From contig DHQL01000016.1 of the NCBI GenBank assembly GCA_002408085.1, forward strand, positions 31,395 through 95,394: a DNA stretch of 64,000 nt. Reading direction: 5' to 3'. This DNA comes from Spirochaeta sp. UBA5339 (GTDB lineage Bacteria > Spirochaetota > Spirochaetia > DSM-2461). The notes beneath the pieces are model-generated. The model saw only the letters and a list, made by a program, of their open reading frames with translations, had not been told where the DNA came from and did not search any database. Position numbers and translations under genes: made by a program. Positions 16,127-24,648 of the stretch are shown piece after piece. How positions within the stretch are numbered: the first letter of the stretch is position 1; each line of letters starts with the position of its first letter.

Positions 16127-17175
16127 GTTTCCGTATTTCTTACGAGTTCGCATTTTGTCGTATACCCCGCACTGGCGTGAAAGTTATGGAGGGCCCGTCT
16201 GACAAGAAAAGGACCGGATACCCGTTCACCCGCCTCCTTGATCTCAACCACCTCTCCGGCACGGATGCGGTGGTCCCCTTCGCAGACCGACTGGGCGCTC
16301 ATATACTCATAGGAGTTCTCGGTCAGCACAGCCAGAGCCCGCTCTTCGGCCTGCTGCTCGTCTTTGACACTCAGATCCTGCATCACCAGAAGGCGTTCAC
16401 CGAAGTACTCCTCGGTCAGTTCGGCCCCCAGGGAGCCGTCCCCTGTTTTTGTGACGATGTCCCCGGGAGTCATGGTTCCCGAAAAGCCCTCTTCCGTCAT
16501 GGGGTCCCAGCCTACCACCTCTACCTGAGTCAGCATTTTGGCTGTGTTCCGGACGGCCCGGTAGTCCAGAAGGGTCTTGCCCCACTCCAGGACGATATCC
16601 TCTCCCGAGGTCTCAACCTCGGCCTTCATACAGAGATTGTCCTCATCTATCCAGAAACGGTAGTTGTAGTCTGAGGCTGTTTTTCTAAGGAAGTCATAGT
16701 CGGTAACCGAGTTCTGGACCCGCACCACATTCTCGGCGCTCAGGGCATCCAGATCTGCCGTCAGACCGTGCTCCGAAGCGATCTCGGTAATGATGTCCTC
16801 GTCGGTCATCTCGTTGAAAACCCGGTGTTTTTTCACCTTGAACAGGCGGTGCATCTTGTTTGAGCAGCTGAGGATCACCGTGGCATCGGCCTGTTTCTTG
16901 AGGATCACCTCGCTGCCGATAATCTCACCGTTAAAGACCTCTTCCACATCATCCTTGAAACCCAGCATAACAGAGACGGACTGGGCCAGCTCGAAGTCCT
17001 CGCTGTCCACCCATTTGCGCTCCATATCGCTTAAGATGATCCGGCAGGTGGCAGGGGCGTCATAGGCATCCTCCACAAGGATCTGCCTGACCGAAGCCTC
17101 ATGGTCCACCCCCAGACGGGTGCCGTTGATATAGACGATGAACGTCGGTGTCAGGGTTACATTTTCATCTGCCAT
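16123..17175 (-). CDS. gp27/VgrG-N-like baseplate hub protein (phage late control D family)
   Basis: 350 residues matching the N-terminal half of VgrG or Pvc8-type spikes. TFIVYINGTRLGVD opens a beta-rich domain; then come DDVEEVFNGEIIGSEVIL, the helical segment EDIITEIASEHGLTAD, and SVTDYDFLRKTASDYNYRFW, a signature of late-control D proteins. The gp5-like needle that is normally fused to it is absent; two separate gp5-like proteins are encoded at 32765-35611 on the other strand. It should form the trimeric hub that carries the spike and contacts the LysM adaptor encoded just upstream. Ribosome site AAGGAGTCAGCCA. Confidence 0.85.
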   Translation of the reverse strand: MADENVTLTPTFIVYINGTRLGVDHEASVRQILVEDAYDAPATCRIILSDMERKWVDSEDFELAQSVSVMLGFKDDVEEVFNGEIIGSEVILKKQADATVILSCSNKMHRLFKVKKHRVFNEMTDEDIITEIASEHGLTADLDALSAENVVRVQNSVTDYDFLRKTASDYNYRFWIDEDNLCMKAEVETSGEDIVLEWGKTLLDYRAVRNTAKMLTQVEVVGWDPMTEEGFSGTMTPGDIVTKTGDGSLGAELTEEYFGERLLVMQDLSVKDEQQAEERALAVLTENSYEYMSAQSVCEGDHRIRAGEVVEIKEAGERVSGPFLVRRALHNFHASAGYTTKCELVRNTET

Positions 17176-17187
17176 TGGCTGACTCCT

Positions 17188-17808
17188 TTAGTACAGCGGG
17201 GGAATGGAAAGAACCGTTCCCTCGTCCACATCCATGGGATCGTCAATATCGTTGGCTTTGGCGATCTCACGCCACTTGCCCGGGTCCTCATACTCCCGGC
17301 CCGACATGGCGCTCAGGGAGTCTCCCTCCTGAAGGACAATTCTTTTGGTATGGTCCGAGGAGTGACGGGGTTTTTCCTGAATCTGCCCGGCGGCGGTGGA
17401 GTACTCCTTGAAGAGCACCTTCAGCAAAGCCCTCACTGGGGTGCCGTCGTTAAGGAACATGGTGAAGCGCTGTACCAGATCTTCCAGTACGCAGCGGAAC
17501 TGCAGGTTCCCCCAGCTGAACATCAGCAGGGGGGGACGGTGCTGGTCTGAGTTGACCATCATCAGTTCCTCGATCTTGTCGGTATACTCCCTGACATCGC
17601 TCTTCTCCTCGGAGGTGTCGAAGTAGAGCTCCATGGACAGGCGCTTTCTCTCGCCGATGGTAAACTCCACAGCCGGAGAGTCCAGGCCGTTGATCTCATG
17701 CTCCTTCCAGGGAGTCTTCTTTTCGATGATGTACTCCTTGGGATTGAAGAGGACCTGAAACTCCTCGTCGGTGTCCAGATTGATAATTACCGCTTTTTCC
17801 AGTGCCAT
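17188..17808 (-). CDS. LysM-containing tail adaptor (Pvc7/Afp7-like)
   Basis: 206 residues. The N-terminal 150 residues resemble the gp53-like baseplate adaptor (FQVLFNPKEYIIEKKTPWKE, then PPLLMFSWGNLQFRCVLEDL and TPVRALLKVLFKEY). The C-terminus holds a LysM-type segment (VLQEGDSLSAMSGREYEDPGKWREIAKAN ... GTVLSIPPLY, about residues 155-205). In eCIS and phage tails this protein joins the hub to the tube and wedges. It lies between tube and hub genes, the usual order. Strong ribosome site (AGGAGGAACT). Confidence 0.9.
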   Translation of the reverse strand: MALEKAVIINLDTDEEFQVLFNPKEYIIEKKTPWKEHEINGLDSPAVEFTIGERKRLSMELYFDTSEEKSDVREYTDKIEELMMVNSDQHRPPLLMFSWGNLQFRCVLEDLVQRFTMFLNDGTPVRALLKVLFKEYSTAAGQIQEKPRHSSDHTKRIVLQEGDSLSAMSGREYEDPGKWREIAKANDIDDPMDVDEGTVLSIPPLY

Positions 17809-17816
17809 AGTTCCTC

Positions 17817-18257
17817 CTATACCGCGGCCTCAAGGCCCTCGTGCATGATCTCGATCCGTTCTACGGCGCAGCCGTGAACCTGGTGTCCCAGCTGGGGACC
17901 CACCCAGCGGCAGGGAAGAGCCCGGTAGAAGTTCCACCTCATCACCTCTTCTCCGGCGGCGTTGTAGAGAATCACCGAACCGTCCTTGCGGGTCACGGGG
18001 TCTTCGGTGGCCACAGTCTCCTGGTACCAGTCGTAGATCTCGCTGTTGTCGGTAATGCCCTTCTCCAGAACCAGATTGGGAAAACGGGTCCGTCCGATAA
18101 ACTTGTGGGTTGTGGTGTTCAGACCGCCCTCTTCCACTTCGTACACATAGTTCTCGCTCTCCAGTCCCTCACAGCGGAAAAATTTCCCGCAGTTGATTCC
18201 ATCGATCTCCACACCGAAATAGGTGGGCAGATAGGATTCGGTACTGTTTTCACTCAT
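17817..18257 (-). CDS. CIS inner tube protein, second copy (tube-initiator type)
   Basis: 146 residues of the gp19/Hcp-like tube family: YFGVEIDGINCGKFFRCEGL, an EVEEGGLNTTTHKFIGRTRF loop, and a C-terminal VERIEIMHEGLEAAV strand. Tube proteins stack as hexamers that are driven out on contraction. It differs from the copy at 26029-26457 and sits beside the longer sheath, LysM and hub genes, so it is probably the tube-initiating ring contacting the baseplate. The start overlaps the sheath stop (ATGA). Confidence 0.9.
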   Translation of the reverse strand: MSENSTESYLPTYFGVEIDGINCGKFFRCEGLESENYVYEVEEGGLNTTTHKFIGRTRFPNLVLEKGITDNSEIYDWYQETVATEDPVTRKDGSVILYNAAGEEVMRWNFYRALPCRWVGPQLGHQVHGCAVERIEIMHEGLEAAV

Positions 18258-19813
18258 GAGACAACCTCCTCATCAATAATCACATTGGTATGTTCTTTTT
18301 CCGCGTTCATGGTCACAACAATATATTCAGCGGGTTTTACCACGCAGAGTCCGATCTGAAGGGTCAGAATCCCGGCATCGATATTCTCCGGGGGATTGAG
18401 CTCCTCGTCGCAGCGGACAAAGAAAGCCTCGTTTGCCGTCTTTCCCGCCAGATAGCCCTTCCTCCACACATCTATCAGATAGGAGGTCACATGGCGGACC
18501 AGCTTTTTCTGAAGAGAGCTGTCATTGGGCTCGAAGACCGCCCATGCCGTTCCCCGGCGTATAGCCGAGGCGAGGAAGGAGACGGTGCGCCGGACATTGA
18601 TAAAACGCCATTCGGGATCTGATGATATAGTCCGGACGCCCCAGATCTTTACTCCCCGGCCGGGGATCTTTTTAAAGGGGTTTATTCCCCTCTCATAGAG
18701 CTCCTCCATATGGACGGAGCTGAGGCTCCGGGAGAGGCCCACGGCACCGTGGATAAAGCTGTTTCCCGGGGGATGAAAGCATCCCGAGTCCAGATCCATC
18801 TTTGATATGATCCCTGCCATGGCGCAGGAGGGAGGCAGGGAGAAGACGCTGTTATCCGCGGGGTCCAGGATTTTCAGGGAGGGATAGTAGAGGGCGGCCT
18901 TCGAGGAGTCCAGAGAGTCCCTGTAGGCGATGGCCTCCGGGGGCTCCAGGGCCCCTGTCAGATCCAGCAGGGCGAAACGGCCCTCAAGGCGCTCTGCCTG
19001 GGAGATCAGGGCTTCATGAACCGACCGGATCTTCTTCAAAGCCCCGGAGATATTGGTACCGCAGCTGTCCATGAAGACCGCTGTGTCCGGCACGGCAAGC
19101 AGGTTCACCTCAGGTATGGCCTCGAGAATAGCCAGTCCCGTCTTGCGGGAGGGGCCCTTGTCGGTGCCTATAAAGTCTCCCGGGGTCAGACCGGCCAGAC
19201 CGTCACGGCCGCCGGAGAGGTAGATATTGTTCAGCTCTGCCGGGTTCTCCCATAAGGCGGAAGACTCCATTTTGATCAATGCGGAGCGATTGTTTACCTT
19301 CTTGACAATATAGTCCTCATCCTCTTTGTTAAGTGAGAGATCGAGAAAGTCCTCCTGCACTCCCGGAACTCCGATGGAGAGGTTGGCCCTTATCTCCTTC
19401 GACGAGGGTCCGGCGGGGGTGAACCAGAGGTTGGCGCAGATCAGATTACCCCAGGACCCCATGCTTAATGTACTTAACTTTGCAATGGTATTTCCATTTT
19501 TATCAGTAATGGGCAGTGATGAGCTGGCTGCGGCTCCCTCGCCCCTGGTATGGGCGGTACGGACCACATAACACTCCTTTCCGCCGTTCTGGAAGAAGGA
19601 GTAGACGCTGAAGGGAAGGTAGCCGGAGCTGTCGAATCCGCCGAATACCTTGAGGAACTGGTTGAAGTCACGGAGCCGGACAGCCTCGTTGAGGGGGCCC
19701 TTCCGGGTAATGCCAACAAAGCCTCCCACAGGCCTCTCTTTGAGGCGGATTCTGTTGCTCTGAACAAGAGACTGTTTAAACTCTATCCCCGGAATCGCGG
19801 CCACTTTACTCAA
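18254..19813 (-). CDS. CIS contractile sheath protein, long form
   Basis: 519 residues of the phage tail sheath family: GGFVGITRKGPLNEAVRLRD and YLPFSVYSFFQNGGKECYVV at the N-terminus, and IWGVRTISSDPEWRFINVRR, TAWAVFEPNDSSLQKKL and EAFFVRCDEELNPPENID at the C-terminus. The central part (about residues 110-230) carries an extra domain that the 405-residue paralogue lacks. The apparent TTG start overlaps the stop of the vWA gene (TTGA); a GTG three codons on is an alternative. The longer sheath is expected to form rings near the baseplate or special layers of the outer cylinder. Confidence 0.9.
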   Translation of the reverse strand: MSKVAAIPGIEFKQSLVQSNRIRLKERPVGGFVGITRKGPLNEAVRLRDFNQFLKVFGGFDSSGYLPFSVYSFFQNGGKECYVVRTAHTRGEGAAASSSLPITDKNGNTIAKLSTLSMGSWGNLICANLWFTPAGPSSKEIRANLSIGVPGVQEDFLDLSLNKEDEDYIVKKVNNRSALIKMESSALWENPAELNNIYLSGGRDGLAGLTPGDFIGTDKGPSRKTGLAILEAIPEVNLLAVPDTAVFMDSCGTNISGALKKIRSVHEALISQAERLEGRFALLDLTGALEPPEAIAYRDSLDSSKAALYYPSLKILDPADNSVFSLPPSCAMAGIISKMDLDSGCFHPPGNSFIHGAVGLSRSLSSVHMEELYERGINPFKKIPGRGVKIWGVRTISSDPEWRFINVRRTVSFLASAIRRGTAWAVFEPNDSSLQKKLVRHVTSYLIDVWRKGYLAGKTANEAFFVRCDEELNPPENIDAGILTLQIGLCVVKPAEYIVVTMNAEKEHTNVIIDEEVVS

Positions 19814-20985
19814 CTCTCCTCACTCTTTTTCCGCTTCTTCTTTGGAGGAAGATAGCGGCAGAAGGGACAGAATTCCCAGTCATCCTTCATACGGCGCTTG
19901 CACTCGGGGCAGCGTCGTTTCGAAATTCCCAGACTCTTGCGCAGTCTCATCCGACCCAGAATCATCAGCAGGATCAGGATCAGGATCACAACCACCGCGC
20001 CGATTAGGATGGCGATCTTCATCCACAGGGGAAAGGGAGTCTTATAGGCCAGGAAGTTCCTGAAGGACTGGGCGCTCTGGTTCTTGTTGTCCACCTGCAC
20101 CATCAGCTGGTGGAAGGAGTCGTCGGCGGAGACCCCGCGAACCTTGAACTGCAGCACATAGGCGGTAAGGATCTGTTCACTCAGGAGGTCCAGATTGCTG
20201 TCCAGCTCTGTGGGACTGGATGCAAAGCGGTAAAATCCGCCGCTCTGGTTTGACAGGTCGTTGAGCAGAGTCAAAGAGGCGCTGCTCAGGGTTCTCAGGC
20301 CCACGGAGTAGACGGGGATGCCGTCTCTGTTAAGGACTTCAAGGGTCTGGTCCAGGGAGTAGCGGCTCTCCTGGTCACGGCCGTCGGAGATGAGGATAAA
20401 GACAACCCTGTCCCCCGGGGGGATGGTCAGCAGCTCCTTGTCCTTCTCAACCTTCCGGGCCACATTGACCACGGAATCGTAGATCTTCACGGGACTCTCT
20501 GACACCTCGATTCCTCTGACTACATCCTCGGGGATCTCGGTGGACCGGGCATAGGAGAAGAGCTCGTTCAGCTTGTCCCCCGCCAGATAGGCGGAGACAG
20601 TGTCCGAGTCCCTCATATGCTCGGCAAAGGCCAGAACCCCCTCTTTCTGGGCCGCCAGAGGGGGGCCGTCCATCAGACCCGAAGCGGAGAGGAGAAAGAC
20701 GTAGTGTACCGGTTCCTCAAGGTACTTGAAGGGATCCACCCGGACAGAGTCAACGGGATCTTCGGTGTCCACCTTGACGGTGAAGTTTCCCTTAACCATG
20801 CTGAGGTTTGGCTCCCCGGCCTTGTTCTCAACTGAGACATAGACCTTGAGGTTGGGATAGCCTCCCGACTGGATACGGCTGATTCTGACGGAGAGGTCAC
20901 TCTCCTGGAGAGCATCCTGGGCGGGAATAATCAAGGCTGCAGCCAGAAACAGTAAAGCTGCTAAATATAATCTGCGGGGTCCCAT
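19810..20985 (-). CDS. Membrane-anchored von Willebrand A protein with cytosolic zinc ribbon
   Basis: 391 residues. A signal sequence (MGPRRLYLAALLFLAAALII) is followed by a beta-rich domain and a vWA domain at about 75-265 (VHYVFLLSASGLMDG, RVVFILISDGRDQES, GIPVYSVGLRTL). A transmembrane helix lies near 325-350, with a cytosolic CPECKRRMKDDWEFCPFC zinc ribbon and a Lys-rich tail. The MIDAS motif is degenerate: the expected DxSxS reads SASGL, so metal-dependent ligand binding may be lost. The start at 20985 has AAAGGATTTTTT upstream and excludes an eight-residue upstream extension. It is coupled to the FHA gene and the sheath. This topology would place the vWA domain outside the cytoplasmic membrane, in the middle of a CIS operon. 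Confidence 0.75.
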   Translation of the reverse strand: MGPRRLYLAALLFLAAALIIPAQDALQESDLSVRISRIQSGGYPNLKVYVSVENKAGEPNLSMVKGNFTVKVDTEDPVDSVRVDPFKYLEEPVHYVFLLSASGLMDGPPLAAQKEGVLAFAEHMRDSDTVSAYLAGDKLNELFSYARSTEIPEDVVRGIEVSESPVKIYDSVVNVARKVEKDKELLTIPPGDRVVFILISDGRDQESRYSLDQTLEVLNRDGIPVYSVGLRTLSSASLTLLNDLSNQSGGFYRFASSPTELDSNLDLLSEQILTAYVLQFKVRGVSADDSFHQLMVQVDNKNQSAQSFRNFLAYKTPFPLWMKIAILIGAVVVILILILLMILGRMRLRKSLGISKRRCPECKRRMKDDWEFCPFCRYLPPKKKRKKSEES

Positions 20986-20996
20986 AAAAAATCCTT

Positions 20997-21368
20997 TCAG
21001 TATATGCATTTGAATTTAAACTCCAGATCTCCCAGGGTGAGAAGGTCGCCGTCGATAATGTCCTGTACCGATTCATTCCGGTTGACCAGGATTCTTCCGC
21101 CTGAACCGCTGTTATGGATCATAATGCCGTCGGATGAGGCGGTCAGAGTCGCGTGGTGGCGCTTTACCGAATCAAGGAGAATCCGCACATCACAGTCCAC
21201 TCCCCGGCCGATCATGTTCTTTCCTTCCCTTATGGCATAGACACTCTTTGTTCTGTTGTTCTCCGAGTAGACCAGCCATCCCACTATGGGAGTAATGCAG
21301 ACCGGGCATACACGCCAGGAGGGGTCCATAAGATGTCCTTCCCTGCAGAATTTTCTTCCAAATAGCAT
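20997..21368 (-). CDS. FHA-domain protein with N-terminal zinc knuckle
   Basis: 123 residues. Paired Cys/His positions (CREGHLMDPSWRVCPVC, about 8-24) form a probable zinc ribbon. An FHA domain follows: KNMIGRGVDCDVRILLDSVK, RHHATLTASSDGIMIHNSGS and a GDLLTLGDLEFKF end. FHA domains bind phosphothreonine peptides, and FHA proteins control type VI secretion assembly in other bacteria. No Ser/Thr kinase gene is visible in the window. It lies 11 bases before the vWA protein, which has a similar zinc ribbon, so the two may form a signalling pair. Ribosome site GAGAGGTAGGAAAAT. Confidence 0.8.
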   Translation of the reverse strand: MLFGRKFCREGHLMDPSWRVCPVCITPIVGWLVYSENNRTKSVYAIREGKNMIGRGVDCDVRILLDSVKRHHATLTASSDGIMIHNSGSGGRILVNRNESVQDIIDGDLLTLGDLEFKFKCIY

Positions 21369-21391
21369 ATTTTCCTACCTCTCCGGTGTAA

Positions 21392-22933
21392 TTATATTTT
21401 CTGATAGATCCAGATTCGTCCGAAGTTGTCCCGTCCCTGATCCTCCATGGTCATATTCACAGTCAGGGAGTACTTGTCTATATAGTCCTCATGGAACTGA
21501 ACACTCAGATTCCTCCAGCGGTGGCGTGAGTCGGGAACATCCACCTTAAGCACTTTTTTGGTGTTTCCCAGATCCACACTGACCCGGTAGTTTCCGTGGA
21601 TCACGTCGGTTCTCCGGATAATAAGCAGGTCCCGCTTCTTGATGATGTTCTTGACATTGAACCGGACCGTACCCCCCAGATAACGCTTGACCGTATCCCG
21701 GACTATCTTTCCATCGGGATAGCTCAGGGCGATATTGGTTGTCTGCACATCGGTGGTGTCGATAAACTCCAGCTTGTGGGCCTCGGTGCTCTCCCTGTCT
21801 CTGAGGTCTATAAAATCCACCAGGGTGTAGCGTTCGTCCTCCAGAAGGAGAATCCGTGAGAGATCCTCGCTCATCAGAGAGAGGTCGGTACTGGTGATCT
21901 TCTTTGTGATAAAGAGGTTCTGATACCCCTCGGAGATCTTCTCCATGCATTTAAGAATCACATCCAGGGTCTCATAGGTATCGTCGAAGGACTTGATCCT
22001 GTCACCCATCTCAAAGACGTTCCGTTTGACCAGCTCAAAGTTTTCGGTGGTGGAGATGGTCCTCTTCCCCTTGTTTCTCTCGTACTCCAGAATCTCCTGG
22101 ACAATCTGATTGTTGATATCGAAGAGGGGGTAGATAATATTGACGATGTCGTTGAAGCTGACATCCCCGCACTGCAGCAGCATCCGGGCGGTAAGGGAGA
22201 TGGTCTGAAGCTCCCGGAACCCCGGCAGCTCGAGCATATCGTAGGCCACCTGGGCGATATTGCGGCTCTTGTTCAGCAGGGTGATCAGAAACTCGCTCAA
22301 GTAGGGGGAAAGCCCCCGCTTGAAGGTTCTGACCCAGGGAACAAAGCGGAAGTCCAGGGCATTGGGTCCGGGGTTGGCAAAGTCTCCGGCATCGGTGACA
22401 GAAACTTCTTCCCCCTCCTCTCCCTCCTCAAGGGAGACCCTGCCCAGCTCGATCACATGACGACTGGCATCCAGGGTGTTGGACACCTCAAGCTTGGCGG
22501 TCTCCACCTTGCTCATATAACCCTGGTAGTCGGGGTTCTCGTCGTTCTGGAAGAAGTCCTCCATCACCTCGTTGAACCGGACGGTGATATACACCGTGGC
22601 GGGGAGCTTGTACTTTCTCACATCCAGTGTCAGGGCCTGCGGTTCGTAGAGAAAGATCGCCCGTCCCTGGTTGTCGATGGCGGCTCCGGGATGAACGATC
22701 AGGGCGGCCACGCCGCCTGTTCCCTTGAGTCTCTGGATGGCAAAGTTCTCCATCACCCCCGGCAGAACGCCGTATCCGTGAAAAACGGTGTTGTAGAAGG
22801 ATTCCTTGTTGTAGTGGTAGTCCTGAATACCGTTCCAGAAACGGGGTGAGGCCATCAGGCCGTTAAAGAAGTTGGCCCGTTTAAACTGTTCAATCTCTCT
22901 GATAATCTTTCTGTCTTCCATACTTTTTATCAT
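21392..22933 (-). CDS. Baseplate/fibre-associated protein of the CIS (unrecognised family)
   Basis: 513 residues. The first 130 residues (RANFFNGLMASPRFWNGIQD, then NTVFHGYGVLPGVMENFAIQ, GGVAALIVHPGAAIDNQGRA) have the 'FxxG..L....Fxx.Q.Y....LHGxGV..G' layout found in baseplate-linked proteins of eCIS and some phages. The middle is helical and the C-terminal 130 residues are beta-rich (VKRYLGGTVRFNVKNI...YRVSVDLGNTKK). No collagen-like or typical fibre repeats. It follows the tail protein I gene, where fibre-type genes (Pvc13 position) usually lie. ATG 22933 was kept; ATG 22921 is an alternative. Confidence 0.55.
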   Translation of the reverse strand: MIKSMEDRKIIREIEQFKRANFFNGLMASPRFWNGIQDYHYNKESFYNTVFHGYGVLPGVMENFAIQRLKGTGGVAALIVHPGAAIDNQGRAIFLYEPQALTLDVRKYKLPATVYITVRFNEVMEDFFQNDENPDYQGYMSKVETAKLEVSNTLDASRHVIELGRVSLEEGEEGEEVSVTDAGDFANPGPNALDFRFVPWVRTFKRGLSPYLSEFLITLLNKSRNIAQVAYDMLELPGFRELQTISLTARMLLQCGDVSFNDIVNIIYPLFDINNQIVQEILEYERNKGKRTISTTENFELVKRNVFEMGDRIKSFDDTYETLDVILKCMEKISEGYQNLFITKKITSTDLSLMSEDLSRILLLEDERYTLVDFIDLRDRESTEAHKLEFIDTTDVQTTNIALSYPDGKIVRDTVKRYLGGTVRFNVKNIIKKRDLLIIRRTDVIHGNYRVSVDLGNTKKVLKVDVPDSRHRWRNLSVQFHEDYIDKYSLTVNMTMEDQGRDNFGRIWIYQKI

Positions 22934-22939
22934 TACCCC

Positions 22940-23737
22940 TTAAAGAAGCTGGTCCTCCCCTATGAGAATGCCCTTTTGTTTTTTCATCTCCCTCTGTTCA
23001 AAGGATATGTAGAACATGGCGTGAGCCGGTTTCTCCTGATCGATAATCGAGGCGATCCGGCTCTTTTCGGCCCTGTTGAAGTAGTCGATCTCCACGGGAA
23101 AGTGGACGATAAAGAAGGGGATGTTCCCGGCCATCTGGTTGCGGATCACCTCATTGACGCTCTTCTCGCCCAGAATAACAAAGTCATCCCGGGGAAAATC
23201 GTTCTCGTGTATTCTCGGCTCCACCCCCATGGTTATGGTCAGATACATCCTCAGGCCCTTGACGGTTCCCCGCCAGTTGAAGAGGCTCAGTCCCTTCTGG
23301 AGCAGGGCCCGGATGGTCTCCTCTTCCAGCTGGGTCCCCTGGTTGTTCATGCCGAACCAGCCGGCGATCCAGTGGAGAAACTCCTTCGGCGCCAGCTGGG
23401 GAGTGTGGTACTCGTGGAGCCGGTCCAGTATCCTGATCTGCTCGTACTGCATATGCTGGCAGATCCAGAGAAACTGCTCCAGAAAGTCATTCTCCTGATA
23501 GATCGAGGGCAGATGGGCCACGGGATTCTTTCCCGCCAGAATCAGATCAAAGGCCCCGGACTCTCCGGATTTCTCCCTGGCCTCGAGGACCGTAAAGCGC
23601 TTTCTTTCGGAGCTTCTGTAGTGATAGGAGGCCACACGTCCGCCCATTTCGCCTATAAAGCGCTCTGCCCGGTGGATATCGAGGCCCACCAGGTCAGCGG
23701 GATTCCATCTGTACTCAGACCCATCTTCTGACAACAA
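22940..23737 (-). CDS. Phage tail protein I (Pvc12/Afp12-like baseplate wedge)
   Basis: 265 residues. The core from residue 70 matches tail protein I: VAHLPSIYQENDFLEQFLWI, APKEFLHWIAGWFGMN, then ETIRALLQKGLSLFNWRGTV and KGLRMYLTITMGVEP. This protein joins the gpJ-like wedge to hub and fibres in the baseplate. An apparent TTG start at 23737 lies within the end of the DUF1257 gene, with AAGGAG about ten bases upstream. The N-terminal 60 residues precede the family core and seem specific to this locus. Confidence 0.85.
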   Translation of the reverse strand: MLSEDGSEYRWNPADLVGLDIHRAERFIGEMGGRVASYHYRSSERKRFTVLEAREKSGESGAFDLILAGKNPVAHLPSIYQENDFLEQFLWICQHMQYEQIRILDRLHEYHTPQLAPKEFLHWIAGWFGMNNQGTQLEEETIRALLQKGLSLFNWRGTVKGLRMYLTITMGVEPRIHENDFPRDDFVILGEKSVNEVIRNQMAGNIPFFIVHFPVEIDYFNRAEKSRIASIIDQEKPAHAMFYISFEQREMKKQKGILIGEDQLL

Positions 23738-24116
23738 TGTGCAGATTCTCCTTACTGTCCTGTTCTTCGGTGACCACCGTGTAGCCGTCTGACTGTATTT
23801 TGTCCATCACAGTCTCGTAGGCGTACTGTTTGTTGATCTCCTCGAGTATCTCCTTCTGCTTCCGCTGGGTGTAGGTCTCTACACCCCACCAGTCGGCGGA
23901 GAGTTCTATACCCTCCTCTGTCCGGTTTACGGCGATGCCGTAGGGACCTTCCAGTTTGATCTCCATATCCGCTTCGATGGTCTCCTTGTCCCAGGCCTTT
24001 ACCTGAAGCTTCTGAGTGCCCTCGGCGCACTGAAACTCATAGCCAAGGGCTGTGAGAGCCTTCTGCAGGAGGGTCATATCCTGTATTTTTGTCTCTACCG
24101 TTGTTATATGGGACAC
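23715..24116 (-). CDS. DUF1257 (Ycf35-like) protein
   Basis: 133 residues from a GTG start at 24116 preceded by AAGGAGAG. The protein opens SHITTVETKIQDMTLLQKAL and continues with EFQCAEGTQKLQV, GPYGIAVNRTEEGIELSADW and YAYETVMDKIQSDGYTVV. This is the conserved layout of DUF1257/Ycf35, found in cyanobacteria, algal plastids and scattered bacteria, usually beside DUF2997 and a Ycf46-like ATPase. The exact function is unknown. Here it is placed among CIS baseplate and envelope genes, separated from its usual partners, which implies that it has been drafted into the CIS operon. A longer start at 24164 would run into the lipoprotein gene and has no support. Confidence 0.85.
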   Translation of the reverse strand: MSHITTVETKIQDMTLLQKALTALGYEFQCAEGTQKLQVKAWDKETIEADMEIKLEGPYGIAVNRTEEGIELSADWWGVETYTQRKQKEILEEINKQYAYETVMDKIQSDGYTVVTEEQDSKENLHIVVRRWV

Positions 24117-24126
24117 AGCACTCTCC

Positions 24127-24648
24127 TTAACGTATCTGAATCTGTACCAGGGCCGAACGGTCAATGATGTAGTTCAGGGTGGTAATCTCAGCCTTGTAGA
24201 TATCTCCGTACTGCTCCTGAATCCGGAACTCACCGGCCTTCTCGGAGTAGTTGGTGTCGGAGTATATATTTCCCGTCATACCCGACTCGGGACCGTACAT
24301 TTCAGGCAGATTGAGAAGCTCCTCCTCGGTCACATCAACATCCACCTCGGGGATCGGTCCGATAACAAGGTCTCCGTTGAATCTGAGGTAGAGAAAGGAC
24401 TGAACCCCCTGCACCACCTCAACCTCCATAACCCGTCCCTGCATATAGAGGGGCACCACGGGAAGGGGTTTCTCTTCAACAACCTCCTCGACGACCACCG
24501 CCACAGCCACCACAGGAGGGGCCTCAACCTGATCCAGTACAAGGCGTTCAACCGGCTCTGGTTCTACCGCTTCGGGGGCTGAGGCACAGGAGGCCAGCAG
24601 GGCCGCCGCGGCAAAGAGGAGACTACTCCTGAAAAATTGATTCCGCAT
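24127..24648 (-). CDS. CIS-locus lipoprotein
   Basis: 173 residues from ATG 24648, with a clear lipoprotein signal (MRNQFFRSSLLFAAAALLASC). The mature N-terminus is a Pro/Glu/Val-rich flexible stretch (APEAVEPEPVERL, VVVEEVVEEKPLPVVP), as in proteins that span the periplasm. The remaining 100 residues are beta-rich and unrecognised. The start overlaps the end of the upstream exported-protein gene by 26 bases, so the two are co-translated. A lipidated protein is not part of known free eCIS particles and suggests an envelope-linked component. Confidence 0.75.
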   Translation of the reverse strand: MRNQFFRSSLLFAAAALLASCASAPEAVEPEPVERLVLDQVEAPPVVAVAVVVEEVVEEKPLPVVPLYMQGRVMEVEVVQGVQSFLYLRFNGDLVIGPIPEVDVDVTEEELLNLPEMYGPESGMTGNIYSDTNYSEKAGEFRIQEQYGDIYKAEITTLNYIIDRSALVQIQIR

